Of a stretch of 64,000 bases of DNA, positions 30,697-42,494 are shown in pieces; the stretch's first letter is position 1, and each line of letters opens with the position of its first letter. Location of the stretch: NCBI GenBank assembly GCA_030512295.1, contig JAULSR010000012.1:124001-188000 (forward strand), given 5' to 3'. The notes under the pieces were generated by a model that was not told the origin of the DNA, ran no database searches, and saw nothing but the letters and a program-made list of their open reading frames with translations. This DNA is from Bombardia bombarda (Eukaryota > Ascomycota > Sordariomycetes > Sordariales > Lasiosphaeriaceae). The position numbers and the translations under genes are program-made.

Positions 30697-33600
30697 ACTC
30701 TGGGGAATTGAGATGTTGATAGAAGGGGTTCCCACACGGCTCAAGCTGCTGCTACAAGACATACAATGAAGTTGGTGCGTGGAATGCAGTGGATGAGATG
30801 TTATTTATTTTTTTCTTCTTTCTTTCTATCTCACCGTCGATGAGTTACTGCCGATTCTTGGCTTGGTTGGTTGCGTCTAGATAGCAGAAGTGATTCCATA
30901 TTCGCCTAATGAAGGCGATGTCTTTTGTACCCAATGATTCAACTTTGCTCCCTTCTTGGTGGCGCATATGGCTTGCACTCTCTGGCCCTTTCCTTGCTTC
31001 TTCAGGTAAGCACCACAGCAAATAGTTTTTCCATCTTTCCTTTCTTTTTGTAAGCAAGTAGCAAAACCCCTCCAAGGATAAAAAAACAGATTACTGGACA
31101 TAGTCCGAAATTCGGCCAATCTCAGTCATAGACAAGACCAAATCTTGCAGACGGACCGGAACGATCGGCATGTTCCCGAACCAATACATCCTGCACCGGC
31201 AGGCGCCCCAACGACTAGTAATTCACCACAAGTGTTTCACAGCATCAAGATTCTTACAGGTAGACTGCCCAGTAAAGAAAACTGCAGATGGTGGCGGCCG
31301 ATTGCGCGACTTTTCCATGCCCCGCCAGATCGTGGCCAGATTTCGTCAAGCTCAGCGTCAGTGCCATGCATCTTCTCAACTTGCCCGGTAATTAGGATTT
31401 TAGTAATCAGCGATGGGTGATATACGATGTGCAGTCCAAAGTTAGGATGTATCTATCGTGCATTAGAGAGCCGCTGTACCACCTGAGGCAGGTAGCTCAT
31501 GCACATAAGCTGCATATAGGTAACGATTACCTGGGTAGGTATGGCACTTACTCCCAACCATTTAGTCCAAGTTATTTATAAAATTCCCATTTCGAGATGA
31601 TGTGATGATGACGGCGGAGCTAATTCGGACAAGGCACGGAGTTATTCATGTCGGTTGGGTAGACTTATATGGTTAAGTGCTTTTATGTAATACAAGAGAT
31701 AGGGGTGATACTGTGCATCGGTTAGAGCTCCGCTATGAATCTGGTGAATCTTCATCATGATCGGTATTTTAAGTGGAAATGCCAGTAACTCCAGACGAGT
31801 CTCGCTGCTCAGAAGAGACATGTTGTCAAAACTAGGGAGATACAAGTTATAGATACATTTCGATAACGAAATATTTGAACCGAGCAGATAATGAATGAGC
31901 TTGTGGTTTGAATATATGATCAGAAGCCAAGAAATGGGATATGAAGTACATAACTGTGTTCATTTTAATCCGATTACCATTAAGCTACTACTACTATCTA
32001 TCTTTACTGTGATTGATGAGACTTGTTGGTCAAGAGTTAAGTAATTTGCGAACTAAATGCCATGAAGCGTCGAGGGCGAACAGACAAGCATAACTCACTG
32101 CGTTCATATGTAGTCATCAGATGGCATCCATCTTCACAGTATTGACATTATAAAATTAAGGTAACAATCTGTGTAACAAGCAATTCATAGAGAAAGTTGC
32201 CGGACTTTTGCTTTTACTCGGTTCCGTTAAGATCACCTGACGCGTGTCATATTTCCTGGGTCATATTATCTATCACAACTGTTGTAACCAGTCCTAGGCG
32301 GTTACTATGTACGAACAGCCTCAGGCAAGTACACCAACCTCATCCAGCTGTCATGTGTATCTTCCATCCAATGGGGTTCATACATCTCACAGCACTGAAA
32401 CTCACGGCTTTCTTACTGACGGTTTTCGGTTACGAGCTGATGATGTCATGGCTGTTAGCCACTACGTGAATAGTCTGGTATTTAGCACCGTACTTCATGC
32501 TGGACGGGCTTCATAAGGTGCAAACTGTCTAGCTGGGTACATTGTCGTTTTTTTTTTTTCCAACAGTTTCCTTTGATTGCTCAAGTTGAAAACCACACCA
32601 AAACCCCAATATGCATCAATATGTGTTCATCAAGACGCTGATTCTACTCAATCCTTTCATCATCATCAGCAACAATAGAGCCCCGACATTTACCGTAGCG
32701 CGTCAGTCCTTCTGACTCAGGAAACAAAACGCTAGAATAAATTAGGTTTTGTGGCGTGATAAAGCTCACTTTGTGTTTTAACTTCAGCTTGGAAGCAAAT
32801 TTTTCACTTGGAAAACGCCACCACCGGTGTCTATTAGAACTAGAAGCGCCCCCTTCGTCACCAAAGCCACTAAGAACTGAAGATCTGAAGATCAGAATGA
32901 ATGGATGATGTGAACTGTACGTCAATTTGGAATTGCAATATGCTCACGATGACAGCTGTAAAACGGTATAGTCATTTGCCATTCTGGCTTGATGTAGCGA
33001 TGAGATCACAGCTCATGTCCGAGTGTCGAAACCGGGGGCCAGACAGATCTTATACTGAGTTGATGTTGTTTTAGCTCCAATGTACAACTGTTCAAATAAC
33101 CCCGTTTTGTTGGCTGCGAGCGATTTGATAGTCCGAGCACTCGGGGTTGAGCAAATCCGCGGACCCTTTTTCCAGTGGCTGGATTGGAAATAGTATCAAG
33201 GAGGCAATGATCCGCAGAGGAAATTCCGCAGAGAAAATTCCGCAGAGGAAATTCCGCAGAGGAAACTTCAACGGCGCATTGGGGAGGTGCACGGTGTGGT
33301 GGAGAGGCAGGCATGAAGGGCCTAAACCAGAAAAAGCTAAGGCAGCTAGCTGCACTGCACCAGTCTCCAGCACGTTGCCAACCAAGATACAGGCGATCGG
33401 CAGCATGAAAGTTTGTTTCAGGATGGCGCCGGCCTGTGGAGAGGGTCGCTTGCGCCCAACGTCCACCCAGGCTGGCGGTAACGGTTGGACTCGTGACATC
33501 TGGTCCTGTTTTTTTTTTTTTTTTTTTTTGCGCCCTCCTATTCAGGTGCTTTACGCCATTCGCACACAGTGTCCACGATGGCGCTGCGCCTTCCAGCCAT

Positions 33601-33900
33601 CTTGAAGGCAAGATTGCAAGCCAACGCCGCCGGCCATCACATTTCCGAGGGCTGCAAAGTCACATAAAAACCCAAGACGACCCCGTGAAGCAAACTGGTC
33701 CCTCTTTCTCTTGCACAACCAGACCCCAGACCAGACACAGAAAAACACTTTTGACAAAAGACTGCCTGGCAGTTCCGTGTTCCCTAGCACCCGGTATTTC
33801 GCACATCAACCACCACAACCACCAAGCATAAACACACATTCAAACTTGACCTCATTCAAGCATCCACTTACAAGAAACCCACACCCCAGCACGAGAAACA
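30697..33900. other. 3.2-kb gene-poor, A+T-richer stretch
   Basis: I find no ORF with family resemblance on either strand and no transposon coding motif. It contains a 14-base tandem repeat (33211-33266) and a 21-T run (33509-33529). The last 200 bases, A/C-rich with many cacc and aac words, look like the leader of the next gene. Confidence 0.5.
33211..33266. repeat. 14-base tandem repeat (4 copies)
   Basis: The unit tccgcagaggaaat is repeated four times with one or two substitutions, about 640 bases upstream of the 343-aa gene. Confidence 0.95.
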
Positions 33901-34932
33901 ATGGCCAACTATTATGCTGAGACCAACTACACCAACTCAGTTCCAACGATAGATCAAGACAACAATATGCCCAGCTCGACCCAAGTCCAAGTCGGCACCT
34001 ACCAACTCACGGGCTCGCAGCAGCCGTACAGATACATCGCCCTCCGCTTCGGCACCCCAAGGCCCTCATCCGGCCCTACGTCGTGGGTGCTTGCCCCCCA
34101 CAACGACTGGGACCCAGCTGCAAGGCTGTTGTCCGACGACGGCCTCCGCCTCCTCTCTTCCCCAGACGTGCAGGAGATCCACATCGAACTGGCCGAAGAA
34201 TTTCTCTTCGACACCTTCACGCTGGAGCAAGCAAGAGAGGCAGCATCATCCGCCCTCCAGCACCAGGACCTCATGCAGTGGGCCTCCAAGCTGCTCAGCC
34301 TCTACACGGCCCTGAACAGCGCCAATAAGACCAGGCTCGCCGCCGTCCGCATCCACGTGCACGGCCTGGGCGAGAACAGCAGCATGTCAGACTACGCCGC
34401 CATAGGCGGCGAAGAGCAGCTCGGCCCGGGAGTGCTGCGGCCTACGGAGCGTGTGTATCGAGAGTTCATCCAGGAGTTTGTCAAGCTGTTTGGGCAGGGG
34501 GTGAGCGTAGCAGGGCCCAAGATCTCTGTGGAGAAGGTTGTGCTGAGCGGCGTGTACCCCGGCGACTGGGCGGAATATGTCAGAGAGGGGATGCCGGGAG
34601 TGGCATTGGAGAAGGATCTGCAAGGCCTCATGGAAGAGTTGAGATGGTGGACGGACGATGAGGATCAGCGTGCCGTGGAGGAGGGAGAGGAGGTACTGCG
34701 ATTGTATGGGCCAGGAGGTCCGCCGGCGGAGGCGGAGGGGATGGCTTCGGAGTGGGAAGAGAGGCTGCGGAGATACCATGCACTGGCCAAGATCAGGATG
34801 GTGAGTGGACGTGCGGCGAGAGCAGGGCATGGACATGTTGACGGGGACGAAGATGAAGATGAGGTTGTCAATTTGTCGTACAACAACAACAACAACAACA
34901 CTTTGGCACAGGACGGCATGATCAGTCTCTAG
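33901..34932 (+). CDS. Uncharacterised fungal protein, 343 aa
   Basis: A single exon with ATG in strong context (acaATGgcc). Residues 1-35 are Asn/Gln-rich and disordered. Residues about 40-300 look globular, with YRYIALRFGTPRPSSGPTSWVLAPHNDWDPAARLL, a Leu-rich helix DLMQWASKLLSLYTALNSA and RVYREFIQEFVKLFGQGVSVAG. The C-terminus has acidic DGDEDEDE and a poly-Asn run from an AAC microsatellite (34882-34902). No transmembrane segment and no signal peptide. I do not recognise a domain. Codon composition (G/C at third positions) supports real coding. Confidence 0.7.
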   Translation: MANYYAETNYTNSVPTIDQDNNMPSSTQVQVGTYQLTGSQQPYRYIALRFGTPRPSSGPTSWVLAPHNDWDPAARLLSDDGLRLLSSPDVQEIHIELAEEFLFDTFTLEQAREAASSALQHQDLMQWASKLLSLYTALNSANKTRLAAVRIHVHGLGENSSMSDYAAIGGEEQLGPGVLRPTERVYREFIQEFVKLFGQGVSVAGPKISVEKVVLSGVYPGDWAEYVREGMPGVALEKDLQGLMEELRWWTDDEDQRAVEEGEEVLRLYGPGGPPAEAEGMASEWEERLRRYHALAKIRMVSGRAARAGHGHVDGDEDEDEVVNLSYNNNNNNTLAQDGMISL

Positions 34933-35160
34933 CACCAGGGATTAGGGAGAAGGTTGGCTTCTACGTTACAGTCTGCATCAGGAACGAAAGAGTGTAATCG
35001 AGGGAGAAACATGGGTGGTACAATTTCGCTGCTATTTACGCCAAGGAGGCTATCAACAGATTGATAAACTGCCTTACATATTTCTTAGGTCTCTAGTGTA
35101 GGCGCAATTTATGGTATTGATACTTGACGCTATTCCCAATCAAAGGAACGCACTCATTTT

Positions 35161-35220
35161 TCTTTCTGGTGTGCATCTTTCTGGTGTGCATCTTTCTGGT
35201 GTGCATCTTTCTGGTGTTGC
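35161..35220. repeat. 15-base tandem repeat (4 copies)
   Basis: The unit tctttctggtgtgca is repeated four times, with the last copy altered at its end. Confidence 0.95.
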
Positions 35221-35770
35221 AATGAACTTCGAATGTCTCGATATCACGCGACTTGGCCATGTGTGTGCCCAGGCGTGAACCTGGAAGAAACCCAAAGTCC
35301 ATTTGCCGTGGGGGAAGCATGCGAGCCTCAATCCAGCGCTCCTGCACACTTTTGCATCAGTGGCAAACCATCTTTTAGGGGCCCGGGCACAAAGGTTTGC
35401 GCTAAAGACGCGGCCCCATGCTGAAAAATGGCTCGCCTGGGAAACCAAACAATGTGGCGGGACTAGAAAGTCTAGCCAGCCAATGAGCCTCCACACCGGA
35501 TCAGGCTTATTTGGTGAGACGCTTCTGACGGCTGCCAAGGTTCCTCTCCACAACCTACCAACCCAACAGCAGCGGAGCACAGCAACCGGCAGCGGCGGCA
35601 GGCTTACTCTATTTGTCCCAGCAGCAGCCTCTTTCATTGCCGCCACCAACCCCTTAGACTTTAGTTGCGCAATTACTGTGTAGCAGACCCGTATCGGCAA
35701 ACCCACGCTCCACGCTGCACGCCCCAGGGTATCCCTCCATTTCGTATTCCAGCCCAGCCCAGCAACGACT

Positions 35771-35840
35771 TGCGATTGACTACGATTGACTGCGATTGAC
35801 TGCGATTGTTGACTGCGATTGACTGCGATTGACTGCGACC
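35771..35840. repeat. 10-base tandem repeat, about 7 copies
   Basis: The unit tgcgattgac is repeated with one substitution and one 3-base insertion, about 140-210 bases upstream of the CHS7 start codon, so probably within its promoter or 5' leader. Confidence 0.93.
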
Positions 35841-35982
35841 GATCGCGTTGACGACAGCGTGTCCGGCAATCTCCACGCCGTCGCCATACTTGATCTTTGT
35901 TTACCACGACCTCCAACCCTTTCTGCGAGCGAACAATCGAGCCACATTGTCGCATCCATATCGCGACCACCCCGCCATCACC

Positions 35983-37312
35983 ATGGGCGGCTTCGGCGAC
36001 TTCACTGGCATATGCCAGATGGCGCCGATCCCACTGTGCGCCTCGGTCGGGCCCATAACGTCCATCGCAAGCGGCGTGGGCATTGAGCCCGACTGCTTCG
36101 CGCGCAACATTGAACTGGCCAACACCATCATCTTCCAGGGCGCCGCAAGCGCCATGCACATCGTCGCCCTGGTCATGACGGTGGTCATGGTGCTGCATGT
36201 ACGGGGGAAATTCACAGCTGTTGGTGCGTTGCCTTCCTTCTACAGTGCACTTCTTTTTGTGTCTCCCCAAGATACAGTACGTTACTAAACCAATCACCTT
36301 CCCTTATGTGTTGTCTCCAGGCCGCAAAGAAATCACCACCTTCTTCTACCTCTACATGCTCCTCACCTTCCTGTCCCTCTGCATCGACGCGGGCGTCATC
36401 CCGCCCGGCTCCAACCCGTACCCCTACTTCGTCGCCATCCAGTCGGGGCTCGCCTCGGCCCTCGTCACCTGCCTGCTCATCAACGGCTTCGTCGGCTTCC
36501 AGCTCTACGAGGACGGCACCCCCCTGTCCCTCTGGATGATGCGGCTCGTCTCCTTCGCCGCCTTCATCATCACCTTCCTGGTCGCCCTGGCCACCTTCAA
36601 GTCGTGGGCCGGCCTGGGCCCCACCAACACGGTCGGCCTCTTCGTCGTCATGTACCTGCTTAACGCGGTCCAGCTCTTCGTCTACGTAGTACTCCAAACA
36701 ATACTGGTCACACGAACGCTACAAGACCGCTGGCCGCTCGGCGACATCGCCTTTGGCGTCTTTTTTCTCGTCATCGGCCAGGTGCTCCTGTACGCCTTCA
36801 GCAGCACCATCTGCAACGCCGTCAGCCACTATATGGACGGGCTGTTCTTTGCGACTACCTGCAACCTGCTGGCCGTCATGATGGTGTACAAGTACTGGGA
36901 CAGCATCACGCGCGAGGACCTCGAGTTCAGCGTCGGCACGAGGATGAACAACTGGGAAGTTAAAGAGCAGCTGCTTCCCGCCGGCGCCGGCGGCGGTCCC
37001 GGCATGAATGACGACGGCGGCATGATGATGATGGACGGGGGGCGGAATAGTATGATGCTGGACCCCAACGGGCCGCCGAGGAGGACCACCACCGTGTACG
37101 ACGACAGGGATGCCGGCTCCGGCGGGTATTTCGGCGGCGGGGGTGGTGGTGGTGGTGGTGGTGGTGGTGGCCATCACCAGCAATATCAGCAGCAATCGGC
37201 GACGGGATATGCGCATCAGGGGTATGCTGCGCAGAGCGGCAGTGGATATGAGAGCACGGGGGTGACGTATGTGTCTAGTTCGGGGGGGAATAATAGGCAT
37301 TCAAGGTACTAG
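35983..37312 (+). CDS. CHS7: Chitin synthase export chaperone Chs7
   Basis: Exons 35983-36223 and 36321-37312 (donor gtgcgt, acceptor ccag; the join gives FTAVGRKEITTFFY) encode 410 aa. The N-terminus MGGFGDFTGICQMAPIPLCASVG and the body with seven transmembrane helices (IIFQGAASAMHIVALVMTVVMVLHV, FFYLYMLLTFLSLCIDAGVI, SGLASALVTCLLINGFVGF and so on to DGLFFATTCNLLAVMMVYKYWDSITREDLEF) are those of Chs7. Known role: ER membrane chaperone that lets chitin synthase III (Chs3 type) leave the ER, and so needed for wall chitin. The cytosolic tail (about residues 320-410) is longer than in yeast and has a poly-Gly run from a (ggt)n repeat at 37140-37169, then Gln/His/Ser-rich sequence. Confidence 0.95.
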
Positions 37313-39239
37313 ACTAGGGTAAGGGGCTGCGAGGATGCTAGCTGGGCAGGCGGACGGCTGAAGTAGCGCGGAGTGGTGCGAGCGAAGGAGCGTTTGGGGG
37401 TTAGGCTGGAGGACGGATAGTCCCCTATCAGCCCATCAGTCAGTTTGCTATTTTGTCGGGCATCTTGAGTGGAATGGCGCCCTGCGTGTTGTTGTCGTTC
37501 TTCTTACTCTTCTCTTATCTGTCACGGGCATGGAAATAGGGCGTGTGCATTAATTGGCAGCGTGTTGGGATTTTATTGGGCGTTACCTCGCATTATTAGT
37601 CGACACTGTAGTCTCGAGGTTCCCTATAAAAACATAGGCGTGGTTGCTATAAAGTAGAGCGAGTCAGCCTTGGGATTCATAAGAATAGTTGCTGCTCGGA
37701 TGTAGTCTTAGCATATAGCTGGATATAATTTAATTACCATTATCACATACACCACTCATCAAAAAGACTCACCATGATGGCAGTATGCGTTCACGGTTTG
37801 CGGTTTGCGGTTTGCGGTTTGCGGTTTGCGGTTTGCGGTTTGCGGTTTGCGGTTTGCGGTTTGCGGTTCGCTGTTTGTTGTTTGTTGCTTGTTCCACAAC
37901 AACTCAAGGTCAACTAAGTAGTGACACAAACTCCTGCGCAAACAGCGTATACTTGTCTGAAAGCATAGGCATGTGTTTTACCCCTATGAGTGAATCCCAC
38001 GCCATGGATGTAACTTTGTAAACTCTTGAACCCGGGGTCTTGGCCCTATGATTCCAGTTGCATCTGCCGTGGAGTTGCCCGACTTGGCCACGCGGAAATA
38101 GGATCCAGGCTTGGGTGAATTGCAGTACTAGCGGCGAGATAGCCCCGAAGTCGTAGTGGAGGGAGCTGAGCTTACTGAGGTGCCGGTGGGGTGGTGGAGA
38201 AACGGCGACGGAGAGAGAATCTGCCAAAGGCCCCTGCGAGCGCTATCTCGCCTGCAGCTGCAAACACTCCCAGGTCTCAAGTCGCATCGGCTCCCCCCTA
38301 TTCACAGAAATCGGCATTCGAGCTAAACTGCTAAATCGACTTTTCTACTCATCAACAACTCCTTCTTTCTCGCTGAAGCTGCTGCTCAACTGCACTGCGC
38401 TGTGCACTACTGACCGCGACATCAGAGCGACGTCATTTCTTTTCCGTCTTGCAGCCTAGCACATACTTGCTGCCTGCTACCTTAAGGCTGGAGGGAGGAG
38501 CAACAGTCATTTTATCGCTGGCGTCGCGCAGGCCCCAAATCTGAGGTAAGTTGTCGTGTGGTTGTGCGCGTGGTGCAGACGCGTGTCAGATCAGCAAATC
38601 CAAATTCGTATTTACAACAGCGTTTCACATTTGCTATTTGTTCATCACTCACTCTTCTCTCTGTTTTTCGGTTCGCCCTGTCATATTTCCGCTTTCCAGC
38701 CCCAGCAGCCAGGCGCGCGTATACGTATAGCTGCCCAGTGTACCTTGGCTGGTGCCAGTCATCAGTCATCACATATCGCGACATCGCGTCAGATCGCTGT
38801 CATAAAGCCTTTTTTTATTTATTTATACTGCCTCACTGGGTCGCGGTTTCCCTTCCTATACTTCCCGCTTTCCGCCTATTCTCCGCCGCACCACCCAATC
38901 ACTCGGGCACTGAGTGCAATATGTACACCTCCATTCTTTCGGTTCCAACAAGCCCCCCGAATTTGAATTTGACTGGTTCGATCGCCCTATTATCCCGCGC
39001 TAACCACTATCTCACCTCACAGATGAGCTGATGACCTGTCTGTCTCAGGAAGCCTCGATGGACTGGCCCAACTCAACCATTTAGGTCATTACTTACCTTA
39101 TACTGCCTACTGAATCCATCCATCAATCAGTGGTCGACTCAGCAATTTCCCCTCCCTTCACCCATCTTTAATTCTAATTTAGTTCACTTTCTTTTCTGTT
39201 GCATCTCGGTTCCTTTTACTCCTCTCCCATCCGTCAGTC
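37313..39239. other. Intergenic between CHS7 and DUF3716 gene
   Basis: Contains the 7-base repeat array (37794-37870). The right half (38300-39239) is pyrimidine-rich and is probably promoter and 5' leader of the large gene. No gene is supported. Confidence 0.5.
37794..37870. repeat. 7-base tandem repeat (10 exact copies)
   Basis: The unit cggtttg is repeated ten times without error, followed by degenerate copies. It is the longest exact short-unit array in the window apart from mono- and trinucleotide runs. It does not match a telomere unit (ttaggg). Confidence 0.96.
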
Positions 39240-41532
39240 ATGTCGCCCATCACGCCCGCCGCCGAGAGCAGCGGCCAGCCAGCTCAAGCCGGTGGCATCC
39301 AAAATACGGTCTCGTGGGACAACGTCGAATCCAAATGGTGGGACGCGATCCGTGCTGTCCGTGATGAGGAGAACCGGGCAGTGGAGGAGAGACATAAAGC
39401 TACGGCCAAGTCACTTGACAAGAAGCGTAAGAACCACGTTTCGGAACGCGCCGAATTGATTGCTCGCCTACAAGAACTCGACATTTTAGTAGCCGAAACT
39501 GAGAGTCAGATGAGGAGTGCCGATCACAACCTGACGCTCACCCAGCAGAGGTTGGCCCGTGAGAGAAATCAGGACGACCGCGAGAAGCAGGACTGGTTTC
39601 TCATGGCCCGTCAGAGAGCCACCACTCCCCCCGACATCTCTGCCGGCACCTTCCAACTGCGGGAGGAAGACGAAGAGACCATGGTCAACGAGGAAAGCAT
39701 GGCCAGCGAGCAGATGCAGGACCATCAGATGCCCAGTTCCGCTGATCGTGATGATGGTATTGAGGTGGTTGGGGAGACTGGCCAGCCCATTCCGCGCCGT
39801 GGCTCTCAGACTACCTCGGAACTCAGTTCCCAGCTTTCAAGTCCCAGCTCAGATGTCTTGGACGGCTCCGAGATGATGACCGACTCTCAGCCTCTAGTCT
39901 ACAGCAGCAAGCACTTCGACAAGCCCGCCCTCCCGCAAGCAGACGGCCAGACCACACCCAGCGTTGAGGTCTTGGACGGTTCCGGCGTCTCGCTTGGATT
40001 GACTCGCCGAATCAAGCTCGAAAACCAGCATGTCAGCCACGTGCTGGAGCTCCCCGTCAAGCGCCAGGTCCAGATCCGTCCTGGCCGTAAGTTCACCCCC
40101 GAGGCCTTTGAGAGTATCTATGAGCCGAGCGACCCCAAGGGCGCCAAGTGGCTCAGCATTCATGTCCAGGCCAAGGGCCGGATCCAGAGCCAGCCTTGCC
40201 AGAACTGTGTCAAAAACACGGGCGTCTTCCAGAGCTGTGTCATGCTCGGCGGTGACGACTTTCCGCGCTGCGGCAATTGCATGTGGAACCGCCAAGGTTG
40301 CCATGGCGCCTCTTCAGAGCCGCAGACCAAGGCCAGCCAGAGCAGCGGTCAGGGGTCTGAGCCGGCCGGATTGGGCGCCGAACCGTCTCCGATTTCGCTG
40401 AAGCAAAACACTCATGCCGTGTCTGTGGGCGGGTTCAAGCCCGTCAATAGTGTTTCGGCGAGCCAGAGGGCAAGCTTCGATGGCGACCGAGAGGAGGGTT
40501 CAGTCAACCGTTATGGACAGCCCGAACAGACAGAGAAAGACGTGCGAGAGGGTCACGCGCGAGCTGGGGCCAAGCCTACGGCTAGGAAATCTCTTCCTGG
40601 CGCCAGAAAGTCCCTGCCGGCCGCGGAAAACAAGGCGGTGAGATCATTCGACTCGACTATGGACGCCGACACACCCATGACAGCAAGCCCTGGCCCAGAT
40701 TCTCCAGCTGCTCCTGGTGTTAAGCAAGAGTTGTCCGAGATCAACCGGGCGGTCCTCAGCCTCCGCGATGACGGTAAAATATTCACCGAACCACCATTCA
40801 TGTACGGTGTGCCCCTCGAGAGGATCGGCCCCTCGCACCCTTATTGGGATCCCGAATGGGTCCCTCTCGACGAGCTCATCGCCGCTGGGCTTACGAAATG
40901 GACGGGCAAGCTGGAGAATCACAAAACCACGAATTTGACACAATCGAGTAAATTTCTGGCCAACCGCCAGGTCAACCGTGGCAATTCGGTCTTGAAGTTT
41001 CTAGAAAGTGGTGAACTGCACCCTTACCAAATTGTAGCCAAGCCGTGGATCAATAAGCAGCTCGCCAGCTACGATACAATATTCAGAATGGTGCAGGTGT
41101 TGGAGGAGTTGCAGAAGTTCAACATTGACATCACACCGTCCCAATGGCTGCGTCATCGCCTACATGAGGTGTACATTCAGCAGGGCGACAACTTTAACCT
41201 AGGAAAGACAGTTCACAAGCTATATCATGATCCCAAGTTGTTGACTCTTCGTGCCAAGAGCGGCTATGGGAACATAGGCCGACCCTCTGGTTATAAAATG
41301 GAGAAGGGCGCACAGGCTGGCGTTGCTAAAACCACATCAAAACGGACACCCAGGCCGCACAAACGCAAGGAGCCGCACTCGACGCCCAAAACCACACCGT
41401 CACAAGTGACGACGCCTCGAGCGCAAAATCGGGGCTTGAAGACGAAGCTCGTAGAACAGGCTGTTTCAGAGCAGGAGCAGCAGCAGCAACCGCAACCGCA
41501 GCAGCAACAACAACCGCAACAACAGCAGCAGC

Positions 41533-41579
<47 letters not shown>

Positions 41580-42494
41580 CCGCAACAACAGCAGCAGCAA
41601 CAACAACCGCAACAGCAGCAGCAACAACAACCGCAACCGCAACAGCAGAAGCAACAGCAACAGATTGATGAGGAACAAGCGGACAAGTGCAACACTCGCC
41701 CGCCTTCTTCTCACCTTAAAAAGTCTCGTCTCTCGTCGATTGATAGTGCTGGCGCCGGCGAACCGTCACATCAGACCCCCACTCTCAAGACCAAGTCGGC
41801 TGCAACGTCTGTCCCCAACTCCAAGGAAGCAAAGGACAACAAGAAACAGCGGCTCGACATCATGGTAGCTCCCGCCGCAGAAGACCTGGACTACGACGGC
41901 TATACCTCGTCCGACTCGTTCAGTGGAGACCGGGTTATGGACCAGGACTGGCGCATCTACCAAGTCAAGACGGCGCTCATCTCCACCAACGTCCTAGTGA
42001 CGCAGTATTGGCACTACATCGGCAAGTCAGCAGGCGGGAAAGACAGCGGGAACGTGTTTGAGCACCAGGTGCTCAAGGATGTGAAGGAGGAGAGCGTCTC
42101 GTGGGGCGTGTACAAGGAACCGATTGACTTTCACCTGCGGCTTACTGAGATGACCGAGATTGCGTATTCGGAGAAAGAGGACGACCTGGTGATCGTGATT
42201 GGCACCAAGCCTATCAAAGGTGTCAAGCCGAGGGGGGATGTCCTTGCGGCATTCAAGAGAGACCGGACCAAGAGACGCTTCTTAAAATTTATGAAAGACA
42301 AGGGCGTGAGGTTGGTCAAGACTACTAGGTGGGTTTTTTTCTTTGCTTTTTTCTTTGCCTTTCCCTGCCCTCTCTCTCATGCGTGTCTCTATTGTTCTTT
42401 ATACTGACAATTATGTGGCCAAAATAGTGAATACATCAATGCGGCGTGGGAGAACATGCAGTCGGATATCTTGCCACACTACGACTCGGAATAG
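39240..42494 (+). CDS. Large DUF3716 protein with poly-Gln tract
   Basis: Exons 39240-42328 and 42428-42494 (donor gtgggt, acceptor atag; the join gives VKTTSEYINAAWENM) encode 1051 aa. Residues about 25-120 form a charged coiled-coil. Residues 320-356 are the Cys-rich DUF3716 module (CQNC, then C, C, CGNC, then C), a fungal-specific putative zinc-binding motif. A mid domain follows (FTEPPFMYGVPLERIGPSHPYWDPEW...WLRHRLHEVYIQQGDNFNLGKTVHKLYHDPK). A poly-Gln/Pro-Gln tract spans about residues 745-809. The C-terminal domain (DQDWRIYQVKTALISTNVLVTQYWHYI...LRLTEMTEIAYSEKEDDL) is well structured. It is probably nuclear, since it has many KR clusters and GARKSLP repeats, but that is an inference. 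The role is unknown. Confidence 0.85.
41472..41666 (+). repeat. CAA/CAG repeat encoding poly-Gln
   Basis: A mixed CAA/CAG/CCG tract encodes about 65 residues of Gln with occasional Pro. The mix of synonymous Gln codons suggests selection on the protein rather than pure slippage. Confidence 0.95.

Larger units (their letters stand above)
34933..35982. other. Intergenic, promoter of CHS7
   Basis: Holds two minisatellites (35161-35220 and 35771-35840). A 385-codon minus-strand frame crosses this region and the CHS7 first exon; it lacks an ATG and I treat it as chance. Confidence 0.5.

Noticed and set aside
35161..35220. Regular repeats considered as a CRISPR array
   Set aside because: The units are contiguous without unique spacers, and the genome is eukaryotic. 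This applies to all tandem arrays in the window.
35140..36297. 385-codon minus-strand frame over the CHS7 promoter and first exon
   Set aside because: No ATG at its beginning, it overlaps the real CHS7 exon antisense, and it includes minisatellite-derived repeats.
37794..37870. 7-base array considered as an internal telomere relic
   Set aside because: The unit cggtttg is not a known fungal telomere unit (ttaggg type), and neighbouring genes are conserved housekeeping genes.
41291..41695. Minus-strand Cys-rich frame opposite the poly-Gln tract
   Set aside because: Poly-Cys is the antisense reading of CAA/CAG repeats inside the verified DUF3716 exon.
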